From Oreohelix idahoensis (taxonomy: Eukaryota > Mollusca > Gastropoda > Stylommatophora > Oreohelicidae): 64,000 nt of DNA. A model generated the notes under the pieces. The model saw nothing but the letters and a program-made list of their open reading frames with translations, did no database searches and was not told the origin of the DNA. Positions 1 through 12,182 of the stretch are shown piece by piece. Both the position numbers and the translations under genes were made by a program. Within the stretch, counting starts at the first letter, position 1; each line of letters starts with the position of its first letter. The stretch lies in NCBI GenBank assembly GCA_024509875.1, contig JAMPIV010019076.1:1-64000 (forward strand). The letters run 5' to 3'.

Positions 1-1
1 C

Positions 2-3000
2 TCCAACGGTGTAGCAAATTCCGCTTTCGATTTTGCTAGAGCATCTGAGTGTTCGCAATGCAAAACATTATTCGATCCAACCACAGTGTCTACTTTAAGC
101 TGCGGTCACCCGCTTCCCGCTCTCCATGCGTCAATTGCGCATAATGGAAGGGGTGCTCTTGTCTTTAATAGGGGCCTAATAGATGGTACTCCGGTATCAA
201 TTCTTTTCGATTCGGGGTGCACTACCATTGGAGTGAGGCAATCACTCGTAAATCCTTCTCGAGCTACAGGCAATATAGTCAAATGTGTAACATTTGGTGG
301 CACATTGGAGAAGTACTCCACTGCCATTATCAATATTGCTACGCCTTTCTTTACAGGAGAGGTGCAAGCATGTCTCTTGCCGAATCCGATCGCTGATCTT
401 ATCATCGGTCGCATTCATGGAGTGAAAGAATGCACTCCACAGCAAATTTCTAATTGGGAAAATGTTAATATGCAATCTGCTAATGCAGTAATCACTAGGG
501 CTCAAGCTCTTAATATGCCACAATCTTCACATTCTGAAGATAATGATGCGCAGATCCAAGATGATCCCTTGGAGATTTCCCACGATTCCTTTATAAAACA
601 GCAGGAAGATAATCCTACTCTAAAGAAATTCTTTACTCTGGCAACAAAAGGTGATCCGAATAAGGATACAAATCGTAAATCGTGGATTACGATGAAGAAT
701 GGCGTACTTGTACGTATGGTACAAGACTCCGCTAAGTCCATTCATTCTCAAATCCTTGTGCCTAAAAATATGAGAGTTAAAATCTTACAGCACGCTCATG
801 ATTCGCAGTGTGCTGGACATATGGGTTTTTCCCGTACTAAAGCTAGAGTTCTTCAATCTTTCTTTTGGCCTGCTGTGAATAAGGACATACGAATCTATTG
901 TCGATCTTGTAAAGTATGTCAAGAGATTAAATCCAGAGGTCCACGCCATGATGCACCTATTCAGGCTGCAGACATTCCCATTCGGCCATTTCAAAAAATG
1001 GCGATAGACATCATTGGTCCATTTAAGATAAAGTCTGCTAGAGGACACCAATTTATTTTGACGTGTGTTGATATGTGCACACGTTGGCCGGAGGCTGTTC
1101 CTCTAAAGAGCATAACTACTGCTGATGTCGCAGATGCTCTTTGGTTAATATTTTCTCGTCTGGGGTTTCCAGCAGAAATATTATCCGACCATGGTACCCA
1201 ACTCATATCGGATACCATGTCTCAAGTAATGTCGACTCTGAGGATAGAGAGATCGCTGAGTAGTATTTATCATCCTGTGTCCAATGGGATGGTGGAACGT
1301 TTGAATAGAACTCTGAAAAACCTACTAGGTAAGATAACAGAAGATCATCCTCAGGATTGGGATAGGGTTTTACCCGCGGCTCTCTTTGCATATAGAGAGG
1401 TCGCCAACGAACATACAGGATTTTCTCCCTTTGAACTTGTCTTTGGCGCGAAACCGAGAGGTCCCATGTCCTTACTTCATGATCTTATAACTGCTGATAA
1501 TATTGTCGATGACACAAAATCCTCTTATGAATATGTCATCGCACTTAGACACAAGATTATTGAAGCATGCAAATTGGCAACTGCTTCTTCTGAATTTGCG
1601 AAACAGAAGGCAAGGGAATTTGCCAATAGAAAGAGATGTTTGCGACAACTTTGTCCAGGTGACAAAGCATTTGTCTTGCTACCTTGTAGGGAAAATAGAC
1701 TTCTCATTTCTTGGAAAGGTCCGTACGATATAATATCAAAAGTTTCCGATGTTGACTATATCGTCGATATTGACGGGAAGCGTAAAACCTTCCACATCAA
1801 CATGCTCACGGAATTCCATGAACGTCCTGATTATTTACAACCTGTTTTCCAGGCAATGGACGATTTTCCAGTCCAACATGGACAGTACTCATCTCTGTCA
1901 GTAATACAGGATGAGGAAACGAGTTTCTCGGATGTAAATTTACCTTTTCCAATGATTCCTCTTCACTCTAATGAATCATGGAAAGATGTTGCAATTTCTC
2001 CAGAATTATCTCCAGGAGAGCAAAAACAAGTTTCTACTATGTTAGAACAATTTCAGGATGTCCTTACTGACATTCCTGGTCAAACTGATGTCATTCAACA
2101 TGACATTGTTCTTACTGACCATAGTCCTATAAGAGTCAGACCGTATCCTATCCCGATACATTTTCAAGCACAGGTAGAGAAAGAGTTAGATGAGATGATA
2201 GAGTTAAAAATTATTGAACCATCCACATCAGCATATTCTTCGCCGATGGTTATAGTACGAAAAAAAGACAATAACATACGTCTTTGCGTGGATTATCGCA
2301 AATTGAATCAAGTAACTAAATTCGATGCTGAACCTATGCCTTTACTAGAAGAGCTACTTACGAGACTATCGAATTCTCACTTCTTTACTAAACTCGATTT
2401 GTCTAAGGGATATTGGCAAGTTCCACTATCCGAACACGCCAAACCGTTTACTGCTTTTTCGACGCCTAGGGGTCTATTCCAATGGAATTTCATGCCTTTC
2501 GGTCTTATGAACGCCCCTGCAACATTTGTACGCATGATGCGTCGAATCCTATCTCATCGCTCAGATGTCATTGCGTATCTTGATGACATCTGTCTTTTCA
2601 GTGATACTTGGAACGATCACTATAATGGTATAAATGAACTATTGTCTATCTTACGCGAGCATAACCTGACAGCGAAACCATCGAAAGCATGTATTGGTTT
2701 TAGCGAAATATCTTTCTTAGGACACCGTGTTGGTCATGGGTTCCTAAAAACAGAAGACCATAATACAAGTAAGATACTTAACATTTCTATTCCTAAGACT
2801 AAAAAGCAAGTACGAAGTCTCTTAGGTCTAATACAATTTTATGGACGATTCATCCCGAATCTGTCCTCCATTATGTCACCTCTTTCTTCCTTGCTAAAGA
2901 AAGGGTCTCCTAATGTAGTCCATTGGACTCAAGAATGTCAATCCTCTTTGGATAAGGTTAAAACTATGTTTTCTACTTCACCTATCCTAGTATTGCCTTC

Positions 3001-3388
3001 TAAGGATAAGACATTTATTCTTCGTAGTGACGCTTCATCCACCGGGATTGGAGCTGCACTAATGCAAGAGTACTCTGGAACTCTGCATCCTGTGATGTAT
3101 ATTTCTCGGAAATTAAATGCCGCAGAGAAGAATTACTCGGTCCTAGACCGTGAATTATTGGCTATGGTTTGGTCAATCCTTAAACTGCAAAGATTTCTTC
3201 TGGGCGCGCATTTCATTGTGGAAACTGACCAGAAAGCTCTTACGGCTATTCAGAGTAAAAATCTGAAGAGCGCGAGATCAACGCGATACGCGATTGCTCT
3301 ACAGCCATTTCATTTTTCGGTGCGAGCTATCCGTGGGTCAGAAAATGTGATGGCAGATATTTTGTCTAGATGCCCACATGATTCATAA
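2..3388 (+). CDS. Gmr1-like Ty3/Gypsy Pol polyprotein (5'-partial)
   Basis: Pol of an LTR retrotransposon; the frame is open to the window edge, so the true start lies upstream. Numbering residues from the GTG at base 86: aspartic protease with DSG at 42-44 and LIIGR near 106; integrase zinc finger with H238, H245, C275, C278; integrase core D308, D368, E404 (35 residues between the last two); GPY/F module at 545-547; then reverse transcriptase with D771 and YLDD at 831-834; then RNase H with D982, E1023, D1048 and D1091. All catalytic residues are present and there is no internal stop or frameshift. Integrase lies before RT, as in Ty1/Copia, yet the RT and GPY/F are Ty3/Gypsy-like. That order defines the Gmr1 clade (established knowledge). 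The copy looks young, but gag and the 5' LTR cannot be seen. Confidence 0.93.
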   Translation, partial: SNGVANSAFDFARASECSQCKTLFDPTTVSTLSCGHPLPALHASIAHNGRGALVFNRGLIDGTPVSILFDSGCTTIGVRQSLVNPSRATGNIVKCVTFGGTLEKYSTAIINIATPFFTGEVQACLLPNPIADLIIGRIHGVKECTPQQISNWENVNMQSANAVITRAQALNMPQSSHSEDNDAQIQDDPLEISHDSFIKQQEDNPTLKKFFTLATKGDPNKDTNRKSWITMKNGVLVRMVQDSAKSIHSQILVPKNMRVKILQHAHDSQCAGHMGFSRTKARVLQSFFWPAVNKDIRIYCRSCKVCQEIKSRGPRHDAPIQAADIPIRPFQKMAIDIIGPFKIKSARGHQFILTCVDMCTRWPEAVPLKSITTADVADALWLIFSRLGFPAEILSDHGTQLISDTMSQVMSTLRIERSLSSIYHPVSNGMVERLNRTLKNLLGKITEDHPQDWDRVLPAALFAYREVANEHTGFSPFELVFGAKPRGPMSLLHDLITADNIVDDTKSSYEYVIALRHKIIEACKLATASSEFAKQKAREFANRKRCLRQLCPGDKAFVLLPCRENRLLISWKGPYDIISKVSDVDYIVDIDGKRKTFHINMLTEFHERPDYLQPVFQAMDDFPVQHGQYSSLSVIQDEETSFSDVNLPFPMIPLHSNESWKDVAISPELSPGEQKQVSTMLEQFQDVLTDIPGQTDVIQHDIVLTDHSPIRVRPYPIPIHFQAQVEKELDEMIELKIIEPSTSAYSSPMVIVRKKDNNIRLCVDYRKLNQVTKFDAEPMPLLEELLTRLSNSHFFTKLDLSKGYWQVPLSEHAKPFTAFSTPRGLFQWNFMPFGLMNAPATFVRMMRRILSHRSDVIAYLDDICLFSDTWNDHYNGINELLSILREHNLTAKPSKACIGFSEISFLGHRVGHGFLKTEDHNTSKILNISIPKTKKQVRSLLGLIQFYGRFIPNLSSIMSPLSSLLKKGSPNVVHWTQECQSSLDKVKTMFSTSPILVLPSKDKTFILRSDASSTGIGAALMQEYSGTLHPVMYISRKLNAAEKNYSVLDRELLAMVWSILKLQRFLLGAHFIVETDQKALTAIQSKNLKSARSTRYAIALQPFHFSVRAIRGSENVMADILSRCPHDS

Positions 3389-3782
3389 CTGTTATACAAC
3401 TTTGATACAGTTGTTTCTATGTTGAAATGCGTACACATATGTAATATATCATATATTGATTGTAACACTACTTAGCGGTTCATTGATATTTATTCACCGC
3501 TGATCTTTCAATGTTTTTCGTCTTTGATGATCATGATGTTAAGATATCTTAGATGAAATTTATGTATAAACTAATGTGGAAATTGGGTCATTGCTAATAT
3601 TGTAGTATGCGTTGGTGACACCTCTCTGGAAATATTAATACTTAGAGAAGTACCTTCTCTAAGGTCATAAAACTTATGCTTATCATCTGCACATTGTTAT
3701 TGGTGCGTTGTGAGCCTATTGTATGTTGCTCCTAGATGTGTTTCAAAAAAAAAAAATGTACCATTTCTTTTTTTCCGAGGGG
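3389..3782 (+). other. 3' non-coding part of the Gmr1-like element
   Basis: AT-rich, non-coding stretch between the pol stop codon and the proposed 3' LTR. An A-run and a pyrimidine run at about 3748-3775 are followed by a short purine-rich stretch (gaggggtg) just before the TGTG that I take as the LTR start; this could be the polypurine tract. Weak evidence, since the 5' LTR is outside the window. Confidence 0.4.
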
Positions 3783-5042
3783 TGTGGTAATCTGTTGCGT
3801 GCATATTTTGACGCACATATTACAAAAATCGATATGGCTATTTAATATAGGAAAAATATAGACATTCATTCATTTGTGTATGAAAATGCTGTCTATGGTA
3901 AAAGCGAGAGAATCCATGTTTGATTCACACTTTTGATTATAGGAGTAATCGTTCTTGATATTGATCCGGCGCATGGATTGCTCTTACGTTTGTACTTATT
4001 TTTTAGGGCCAGAAAATATATTAATTTGCTTATTATGTTTATGGCCTGAATTCATATGTATTACATATTATTAGTACAAGTAGAATCAGTCCTATATTGT
4101 ATATTTTGGATGGGTAGGCGGGACTAGATTCTTATTATTCCGGTCTAGCGGAAGTATGAGTTGTCTTGACAAGTCGTGATGAGTTCCGATGTACCGTGAT
4201 AATGGCTGGTACGCACTTTTCAAAAGGGCTGGTAGATTGTTAAGGAAATATAATTCAGGAAGTGGTTTTCTTCTAAAGGAGATGGTATCTCTACTATAGT
4301 TTATGTTAGAGACTCTCCTAAGGTACGGTACAATGTATAATTCGGACTCCATGTACTGCCAGACCCTATTTTGATGATCTCATGTCGATTCGACCTAGAT
4401 GGAACATTGTGCTTCGTATCGCTAGGGTCGTGTTTTGTATCGACAAAGATGACAGACTTTCCTACAGCGGTTATGGCTACGTGAATTAACCTGATCATCG
4501 TAGAGCTGTATGGAAACATTTATGAAATCAGTTATATATACCCATTATAAATTAACTCTGGCTTATATTCTCCTTCCTATGAATGAGTGAACGACAACTC
4601 AGGGAGGCAGCCATGTTAGATTTCGGTCATCATATGTTTTGATCACTGCCAAGAGAACAGATTATTTATCCTATTATCGGACAGTGACAGGGAGATCTCA
4701 ATCTTGCTAGAAACCCCCTCTTTCGTGGTTTCATAATATATGCTACAAACTATGGACGTCAAGTAACTTTAGTTATTTACCGATCTGCCTTCACTGACGC
4801 GTTTAGTCAGATAGGGGGATGCGGCCATAATGTATCATGACATTGAACTTTTGATGTACTGCCCATTATTTCTGAATGTGTCATGACTTCAGATCTGCTA
4901 TGTATACCTACAAATTGATATGTCAACATACCATGATGTACTCGTATGTCCCAGTGTGTACGTCTGAATAAATTGTAGACACATGTGTATGAGTGGTTAT
5001 ATTGGTCAGCACACGAACAGTACACCATTCGCGGTAATCACA
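3783..5042 (+). repeat. Probable 3' LTR of the Gmr1-like element
   Basis: Proposed from structure only. It begins TGTGGTAATC and ends GGTAATCACA, giving a 4-bp TGTG/CACA inverted end. A TATATATA box lies near 4533 and a polyadenylation signal AATAAA at 4967-4972, about 70 bases before the proposed end, in the order expected for U3-R-U5. The 5' LTR and target-site duplication are off-window, so the boundaries could be wrong by some bases. Confidence 0.45.
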
Positions 5043-5089
5043 CTCTACACTTCTACTTCATACATACACCATCCTGCGTCGGTTGGAGT

Positions 5090-5200
5090 GACCAAGTTTA
5101 GGGCCTGCCTCCCCTGGAGCCTTTGCCTTCCCTAACTCAGGACTAGGGTGAGTTACCCATTTACAGCTGGGTAGACTGGGGCATGCCTGATCTCAACAAC
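5090..5200 (-). repeat. SINE fragment (central domain)
   Basis: On the minus strand this shows a segment (TGAGTTAGGGAAGGCAAAGG and its neighbours) that also occurs in the SINE at 43797-43975 and, more weakly, in the one at 63287-63566. I see no tRNA-like head here, so it is a truncated copy. Confidence 0.5.
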
Positions 5201-5239
5201 ACACCACTCTTCCTTACAGAGCATACAGACTGACACTTC

Positions 5240-5585
5240 ATTAGAGTGGAAAGAAGAAAAGAAACTTTACATGCTTACTACCAGCTCCACAGAAGAGAAC
5301 AAGTAATAATTCTTCAGACTCCGCAATGGCCACAACAGATTGAGATACCATCTATTCAACAAGCTAAAGATAGGAACTACCGATCAGTGTAACTGTGGCA
5401 CTGATAAAATGACTGCTGAACATCTGCTTCAAAGTTACCCCTAATATGAGGTACAGAGAAAGCGCATATGGCCGACGCCAGCTCCTTTCGTAGAAAACCT
5501 TTACGGGGATTCAAATAGCCTCAAACTGACTACTGCTTTCTTTGAGAACATTCAAGTGGACGTCTGAGAGTGTACGAAGAAGTAT
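5240..5585 (+). pseudogene. 3' end of an RNase H-carrying LINE (degenerate)
   Basis: Broken frames read like the end of a non-LTR retrotransposon RNase H region: a segment like LRxGHNRLRYHLFNKLKIG, then CNCGTDKMTAEHLLQ, then a Tyr/Arg/Trp-Pro motif. It ends in GAAGAAG, which abuts the 31-bp satellite. The same 3' end occurs inverted at 11445-12180. Stops and frameshifts make it non-functional. Confidence 0.7.
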
Positions 5586-5745
5586 TCTAGTAACCTGTGC
5601 CCCTACGTTGTCTTGTATTCTAGTAACATAGGTTGTTACGTTGTCTTGTATTCTAGTAACATAGGTTGTTACGTTGTCTTGTATTCTAGTAACATGTGCT
5701 GCTACCTTGTCTTGTATTCTAGTTACATAGGTTGTTACGTTGTTG
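5586..5745 (+). repeat. 31-bp satellite, small outlying array
   Basis: Four to five units with the core TTGTATTCTAGTAACAT and GTTGTTACGTTGTC, the same family as the large array at 7865-10411. A SINE and about 1.9 kb of unrelated sequence separate the two blocks. Confidence 0.9.
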
Positions 5746-5883
5746 TGATGAAATGGACGACCTCTATCGATCTTTGGTTCTCTCCGGCAGTATCGGTGCA
5801 TTTGTGGTACTGATTTTTATTATGTTCTGTCAATTATCGCACTTTTCTTTCTTTATTTATTTGTCTGCTAGGTAGCAGATATG

Positions 5884-5987
5884 ACGTCACCCCTAGTGTG
5901 CCGATGGTCAAGAAAATATGGGCCTAACACCATATTCCCAATATGCCTCAATGGACGTGTAACGGGATCCTTTACCATTTTTTTAAA
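5884..5987 (+). repeat. 5'-truncated SINE with 12-bp target duplication
   Basis: Matches the 3' part of the SINE at 63287-63566 (from cacccctagtg to gggatcctttacc plus a T-rich tail). It is flanked by perfect 12-bp direct repeats GTAGCAGATATG at 5872-5883 and 5988-5999, the hallmark of LINE-driven target-primed insertion with 5' truncation. Confidence 0.88.
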
Positions 5988-5999
5988 GTAGCAGATATG

Positions 6000-7864
6000 T
6001 GATTTTATCAAATCACCCTGTAGGTGATAAATATCACATTTGTGACACTCCTTGCAGATGTCACCGGTTTGTTACCTGGTCATCCCAGCCTACCAGGAGC
6101 TGAGATAAGATAGTCGCCGGCACGTTTAGATCGAACCGCTGATAAGACGAGATTACTGTCTGTGTGACACCTGTTGGCAGATAAGAGTGATATAATTGCT
6201 TCCGGTCCTTGGTTAAAAAGTAATCATGGATTTATTACATTTTAGACAATATGAGTCTACAAATATGTTTGTGAGAGTGTATGCAAGGCATCAGATGTCC
6301 ATATATGGTAATACGTGACATTTGCAGGCACGCACCTTATTTCACGTGGGACTATTTTGAAATATCACACCCTATCTGCATGATCTGAAATGATTGGATC
6401 TTTCTGATTAGATTCATAACATCACTGGAGGGAATATAGGCTGACAATTTCACAGTTTTATTTCTCTGTAATTTGCACGCTCGCCAAGACATCAGACCTT
6501 CGCCAGAGTGAAGAACTAGATTCCTAATTCCTAATTGTTATCCGGACCTTTTATTGGAGAACTAGATAAGACTTATAAAGCACAGGAAATCTCTTTCAAC
6601 TTTTAATAAAGAAAACCCGGACTAGGAAAACTGAAGAAACACGGAGTCAGAAGGGGCAATCTACGGTAAAATTAAAAGAAAACCCAGACACGCGTTGTAA
6701 GAGAACGATTCGTCTCTTCAATTCATCTGTGCGACAAGTCTGTAGCCAGGATTGGCGTAAGTTGTGATTTACATTTCATATTTTATTACTAACATGTGAA
6801 CTAACATATATATGTATATATTACCATGTGAATTTTATTGTGTGAAACTCGCTATTGGATGTCAAAGTCATTTGAGGCTGGCAACCTCAGCGTATAGAAT
6901 GATGATTCATGAACCACCACTGCACGGACTGGTGATTGCTTTATTTATAGTTTCGTAAAGAGAACTAAAAGCATAAAATAGTTCCAAGTTCCCTATGGAG
7001 CACGGAGGGAAAGATGAAAAGAAATTATGTACATTCTAAGAAAAAGACATTTTCAAAACCAGCGTAAATGTCCATGTGAAAATATTCATTTTAATTAATA
7101 GAAGTTTCAAACTTTTCCACAAGTGTAAATGTAAATGAAACATAAATAAATTTATATTGTGAACTCGTTTCAAACAGTGGAGATGTAAATGTAAAACATA
7201 TTATATCTGTACGTTTCGCCTTTTCATTTAAATGTAATGTAATGCTAAAGCTATTCAGTTTAAATGTAAAGGAAGTTTTATCCCGAGGGATTAAATTTAA
7301 TTACTCTGAGTTAAGTGGGTTGGTGAAATAGAAAGGGGGGGGGGACACATAACTATGTGTCGGAGAACGCCATACCCAGAAGAGCGTTCTTTTATATTCT
7401 TCTATCACAGTTATTGGTTGTACCAGCAGAACGTACTATTTCTGGAACAAGACGGGATCAGTGGCCTACGCTTTAAGACAAAGGACGCACTTTGTAGACT
7501 TTCCTTGAAGTTTCTTGGAGACGAGCTACACCCGACAACCTTGACCAGAGACGAGTGATCAGCGTGAAAAGGCAGAACCGTCCTTGGCAGCTAAGTTCAA
7601 ACATATGCTGCCACCTGAACTTCTTAACCCTTTTCGCAATCCCCAAATACAAGGACGATAGCTTTTCTTTAGCCATAACTATTCAAATTATTTAACCTAA
7701 AGCAATTATTAAATTTTGTTATTTCTAATGTTACAAATTTAACTTCGATTTAATCTTTTAAATGTACTATATGTTTGTCTCAGTCAAAGTTTCTAAACAC
7801 GCACTCTAAACAGAGCTATATATTATAATAATAATTCCATTGATTAACTCAGCGGTGGGGGCTT
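6000..7864. other. Non-coding stretch, unresolved (possibly LTR-derived)
   Basis: No convincing coding sequence. It contains AATAAA near 6605, AT-rich repeats of the gtaaatgtaaa type at 7060-7280, and a G-run at about 7336-7345. These would fit an old LTR element, but I found no paired ends. Confidence 0.3.
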
Positions 7865-10411
7865 TAACGAACTAGAATAACAGTTTTCTTGTATTCTAGT
7901 AACATAGGTTGATACGTTATCTTGTATTCTAGTAACATAGGTTGTTACGTTGTCTTGTATTCTAGTAACATGTGCTGCTACGTTGTCTTGTATTCTAGTA
8001 ACATGTGCTGCTACGTTGTCTTGTATTCTAGTAACATAGGTTGTTACGTTGTCTTGTATTCTAGCAATATGTAGCTACGTTGTATTGTGTTCTAGTAACA
8101 TGTTGTTACGTTGTCGTGTATTCTAGTAACATGTGGTGCTACGTTGTCTTATATTCTAGTAACTAGGTTATTACGTTGTCTTATATTCTAGTACATGTGT
8201 TGCTACGTTGTCTTGCATTCTAGTAACTAGGTTATTACGTTGTCTTATATTCTAGTACATGTGTTGCTACGTTGTCTTGCATTCTAGTAACTAGGTTGTT
8301 ACGTTGTCTTATATTCTAGTACATGTGTTGCTACGTTGTCTTGCATTCTAGTAACTAGGTTATTACGTTTTCTTGTATTCTAGTAACATGAGTTGCTACG
8401 TTGTCTTGTATTCGAGTAGCATGTTGCTACGTTGTCTTGCATTCTAGTAACAAATGATGCTACGTTGTCTTGTGTTCTAGTAACATGTTGCTACATTGTC
8501 TTGTATTCTAGTAACATGAGTTGCTACGTTCTCTTGTATTCTAGTAACATGTTGCTACGTTGTCTTGTATTCTAGCAATATGTTGCTACAATGTCTTGTC
8601 TTCTAGTAACATGTTGTTACTTTGTCTTGTATTCTAGTAACACGTTGCTACGTTGTCTTGTACTCCAGTAACATGGTGCTACGTTGTCTTGTATTCTAGT
8701 AGCATGTTGCTACGTTGTTTTGTATTCCGGTAATATGTTGCTACGTTGTCTTGTATTCTAGTAACATGAGTTGCTACGTTCTCTTGTATTCTAGTAAAAT
8801 GTTGCTACGTTGTCTTGTATTCTAGTAACATGTTACTACGTTGTCTTGTATTCTAGTAACACGAGTTGCTACGTTGTCTTGTATTCTAGTAACATGTGTT
8901 GCTACGTTGTCTCGTATTCTAGTAACATGTTGCTACGTTTTCTTGTATTCTAGTAACATGTTGCTTCGTTGTCTTGTATTATAGAAACATGTTGCTACAT
9001 TGTCTTGTATTCTAGTAACATGTTGCTACGTTCTCTTGTATTCTAGTAACGTTGTTACGTTGTTTTGTATCCCGGTAATATGTTGCTACGCTGTCTTGCA
9101 TTCTAGTAACATGTTGCTACGTTGTCTTGTATTCTAGTACCACGAGTTGCTACGTTGTCTCGTATTCTAGTAAAATGTTGTTACGTTGTGTTGTATTCTA
9201 GTAATTAGGTTATTACGTCGTCTTGTATTCCAGTAGCATGTTGCTACGTTGTCTTGTATTCTTGTAACGTGTTACTACGTTGTCTTGTATTCTTGTAACG
9301 TGTTGCTACGTTGTCTTGTATTTTTGTAACGTGTTGCTACGTTGTCTTGTATTCTTGCAACGTGTTGCTACGCTGTCTTGCATTCTAGTAACATGTTGCT
9401 ACGTTGTCTTGTATCCTAGTAACACGAGTTGCTACGTTGTCTCGTATTCTAGTAAAATGTTGCTACGTTGTGTTGTATTCTAGTAATTAGGTTATTACGT
9501 CGTATTCCAGTAGCATGTTGCTACGTTGTGTTGTATTCTAGTAATTAGGTTATTACGTCGTATTCCAGTAGCATGTTGCTACGTTGTCTTGTATTCTTGT
9601 AACGTGTTGCTACGTTGTCTTATACTGTATTCTAGTAACTAGGTTATTACGTCGTCTTGTATTCCAGTAGCATGTTGATGCGTTGTCTTGTATTCCAGTA
9701 ACATGTTGCAACATTGTCTTGTATTCTAGTAACATGTGTTGCTACGTTGTCTTGTATTCTAGTAACATGTGTTGCTATGATGTCTTGTATTCTAGTAATA
9801 TGTGTCGCTATGATGTCTTGTATTCTAGTAACATGTGTTGCTACGTTGTGTTGTATTCCAGTAACACATTGCAACGTTGTCTTGTATTCCAGTAACATGT
9901 TGCTACGCTGTCTTGTATTCCAGTAACATGTTGCAACATTGTCTTGTATTCTAGTAACATGTGTTGCTACGTTGTCTTGTATTCTAGTAACATGTGTTGC
10001 TATGATGTCTTGTATTCTAGTAATATGTGTCGCTATGATGTCTTGTATTCTAGTAACATGTGTTGCTACGTTGTGTTGTATTCCAGTAACACATTGCAAC
10101 GTTGTCTTGTATTCCAGTAACATGTTGCTACGCTGTCTTGTATTCTAGTAACATGTGTTGCTACGTTGTGTTGTATTCCAGTAACACATTGCAACGTTGT
10201 CTTGTATTCCAGTAACATGTTGCTACGCTGTCTTGTATTCTAGTAATATGTGTTGCTATGATGTCTTGTATTCTAGTAATATGTGTCGCTATGATGTCTT
10301 GTATTCTAGTAACATGTGTTGCTACGTTGTGTTGTATTCCAGTAACACATTGCAACGTTGTCTTGTATTCCAGTAACATGTTGCTACGCTGTCTTGTATT
10401 CTAGTAAGATT
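7865..10411 (+). repeat. 31-bp satellite, main array (about 2.5 kb)
   Basis: About 80 head-to-tail units of roughly 28-33 bp with the core CTACGTTGTCTTGTATTCTAG followed by TAACATG. Units are divergent at the 5' side and more regular at the 3' side. From about 9697 a higher-order repeat of 225 bp appears: the blocks starting at 9714 and 9939 are near-identical, and a partial third follows. Open frames on both strands result from unit lengths near a multiple of three, not from a gene. Confidence 0.95.
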
Positions 10412-11440
10412 CACACTGCTTGTTTTCGCTCTCATTACCTTTGCCCACACACACAAAACTAATCAAGACTTCAACATCTACACGTACACACGAAATTAAC
10501 GACAGTTTCAATATCTACACTCACATACACGCACACACACACAAAACTAACTAAGACTTAAATGCCTACGGAACATTAACAAAGACAATGTCAATATCTT
10601 CGCTCTCTCTATCACACACACAGACACACACGCACGCACATAATAACCAAGCCAGACTTCAAAGTTTCCACCCACTCACTCAAAAATTAACCATACAGCT
10701 TATTATTTCTCCATTTTCAAATTTTAAACCAATCAGCAGATTGCAGTATTTCTAAAATTAGTCTCTCACAACAAATCTTCCTACTCGACAAAAGACAGTA
10801 CATGCTGAAACTGTTACAACATAAGCCCACGAAAGCCTATCCATCAATCACAATTTTGCCTTCGGTTTCCGCATGGCTTTAGACATTTAAAATGTTAGCG
10901 CCTTCTCTTTCTTTAAAAAAAGGACGATTCACTCTCACCACGATGGAAGATCTGACATGAATAAGACGACCAAACATTACAGGAAATCAGATATGACATA
11001 AAGTGTGAATAGTGTTTGAAAGGAAAAAAAATATTTTATAATACCGTACCAACGTCGATTCGCTACACAACTTCTTCTTTGTATTTATTTTTGTGTGTGT
11101 AAGAAAATATATCCCGTTCAACCTCTGATGTGCTATAATTAGGATATAAAGTGTATGTAATTCAAAATAATAATTTTATTTCCGATATCTAAATATGGCA
11201 TCATTTCATGCCATGCCAGTTGGCGCAGACGACCATGTCTCTCCACAACTTCATATCATCAATGCTGTTGTTGATTTATTTCCATGCCGCCATATTAAAC
11301 TGTCCATGTGTTCTCTCTTTGTTGTTCTCTAAGTGGCTACTCTTATTTCGTGTTCTCCGAAATAAATTATTTTGTAGTTGTCAGAATGTATTTGAGCAGA
11401 TTCGTTACATCCCATTTCGCGTAATCCTACTAAATTTCTT
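10412..11440. other. AC-rich degenerate repeats, then non-coding sequence
   Basis: 10430-10700 carries CA-rich, imperfect repeats (cacacacacaaaactaa... with ...caatatct). 10700-11440 is AT-rich with no recognisable gene. Confidence 0.5.
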
Positions 11441-11444
11441 CTTC

Positions 11445-12180
11445 TTCGTACACTCTCAGACGTCAACTTGAATATGTTCAATGAAAGCTGTGGTCAGCTT
11501 GATGCTATTTCTATCTCCGTAGAGCTTTTCCAAAAATGGTACTGATGATGGTCAACTGTGCTTTCTCTGTTCCTCATATATTGAGCTTCTTTGAAGCAGA
11601 TGTTCATCAGTCATTTTATCGGTGCCACAGTCACACTCATCAGTAGTTCCTATCTTTAGCTTGTTGAATAGGTTGTATCTCAATCTGTTGTGACCTGTGC
11701 GGAGTCTGAAGATTATCACTTGTTCTCTTCTGTTGAGCTAGAAGTATGCATCATTTTTTGTGTGGCCTGGATGTTCTGCTTCCCATTTGTTTCTGTATCT
11801 GCGTCTGATAAAACTCTTGACCTCTTCAGAAGTTATACTTGTAACAGGCTGTGGTAACTTTCCACCTTCCCTTGCCAGTCTGTCAGCTTCTTCACTGCCA
11901 GAGATGTTGCAATGAGATGGGATCCACTATACTACAACTCGTTTGAACTGGTGGCTCAGTTTGTGGAGTACTACTCGTAGGTTACTAAATTTACATCCAT
12001 TCCTTCTATTTCTGAAATCATGTCCAACGCAAAGATAATAAACTTCGCCTCTAATTTCAAGTCAGTCTTTGTTACGGTATATATGTATGTCCTCAGACAT
12101 ATGCCCATCTTTTCCAGGCTTGTATTAATGGGGTTTTTTATGTTGAGATACGAATGCACCATAATTGTACAGTGCATCGT
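11445..12180 (-). pseudogene. RNase H-carrying LINE 3' region (degenerate, antisense)
   Basis: Read on the minus strand in broken frames: an RNase H tail (WIPSHCNISGSEEADRLA), a linker, then LRTGHNRLRYNLFNKLKIG and CDCGTDKMTDEHLLQ, ending in a short GAAGAAGAAG tail at 11445. It belongs to the same family as 5240-5585 but in opposite orientation. Several frameshifts and stops are present. Confidence 0.75.
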
Positions 12181-12182
12181 TC

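Noticed and set aside
9280..10379. Cys/Val-rich and TRIQDNVATH-rich frames on both strands
   Set aside because: Translations of the 31-bp satellite; frame switches with unit length.
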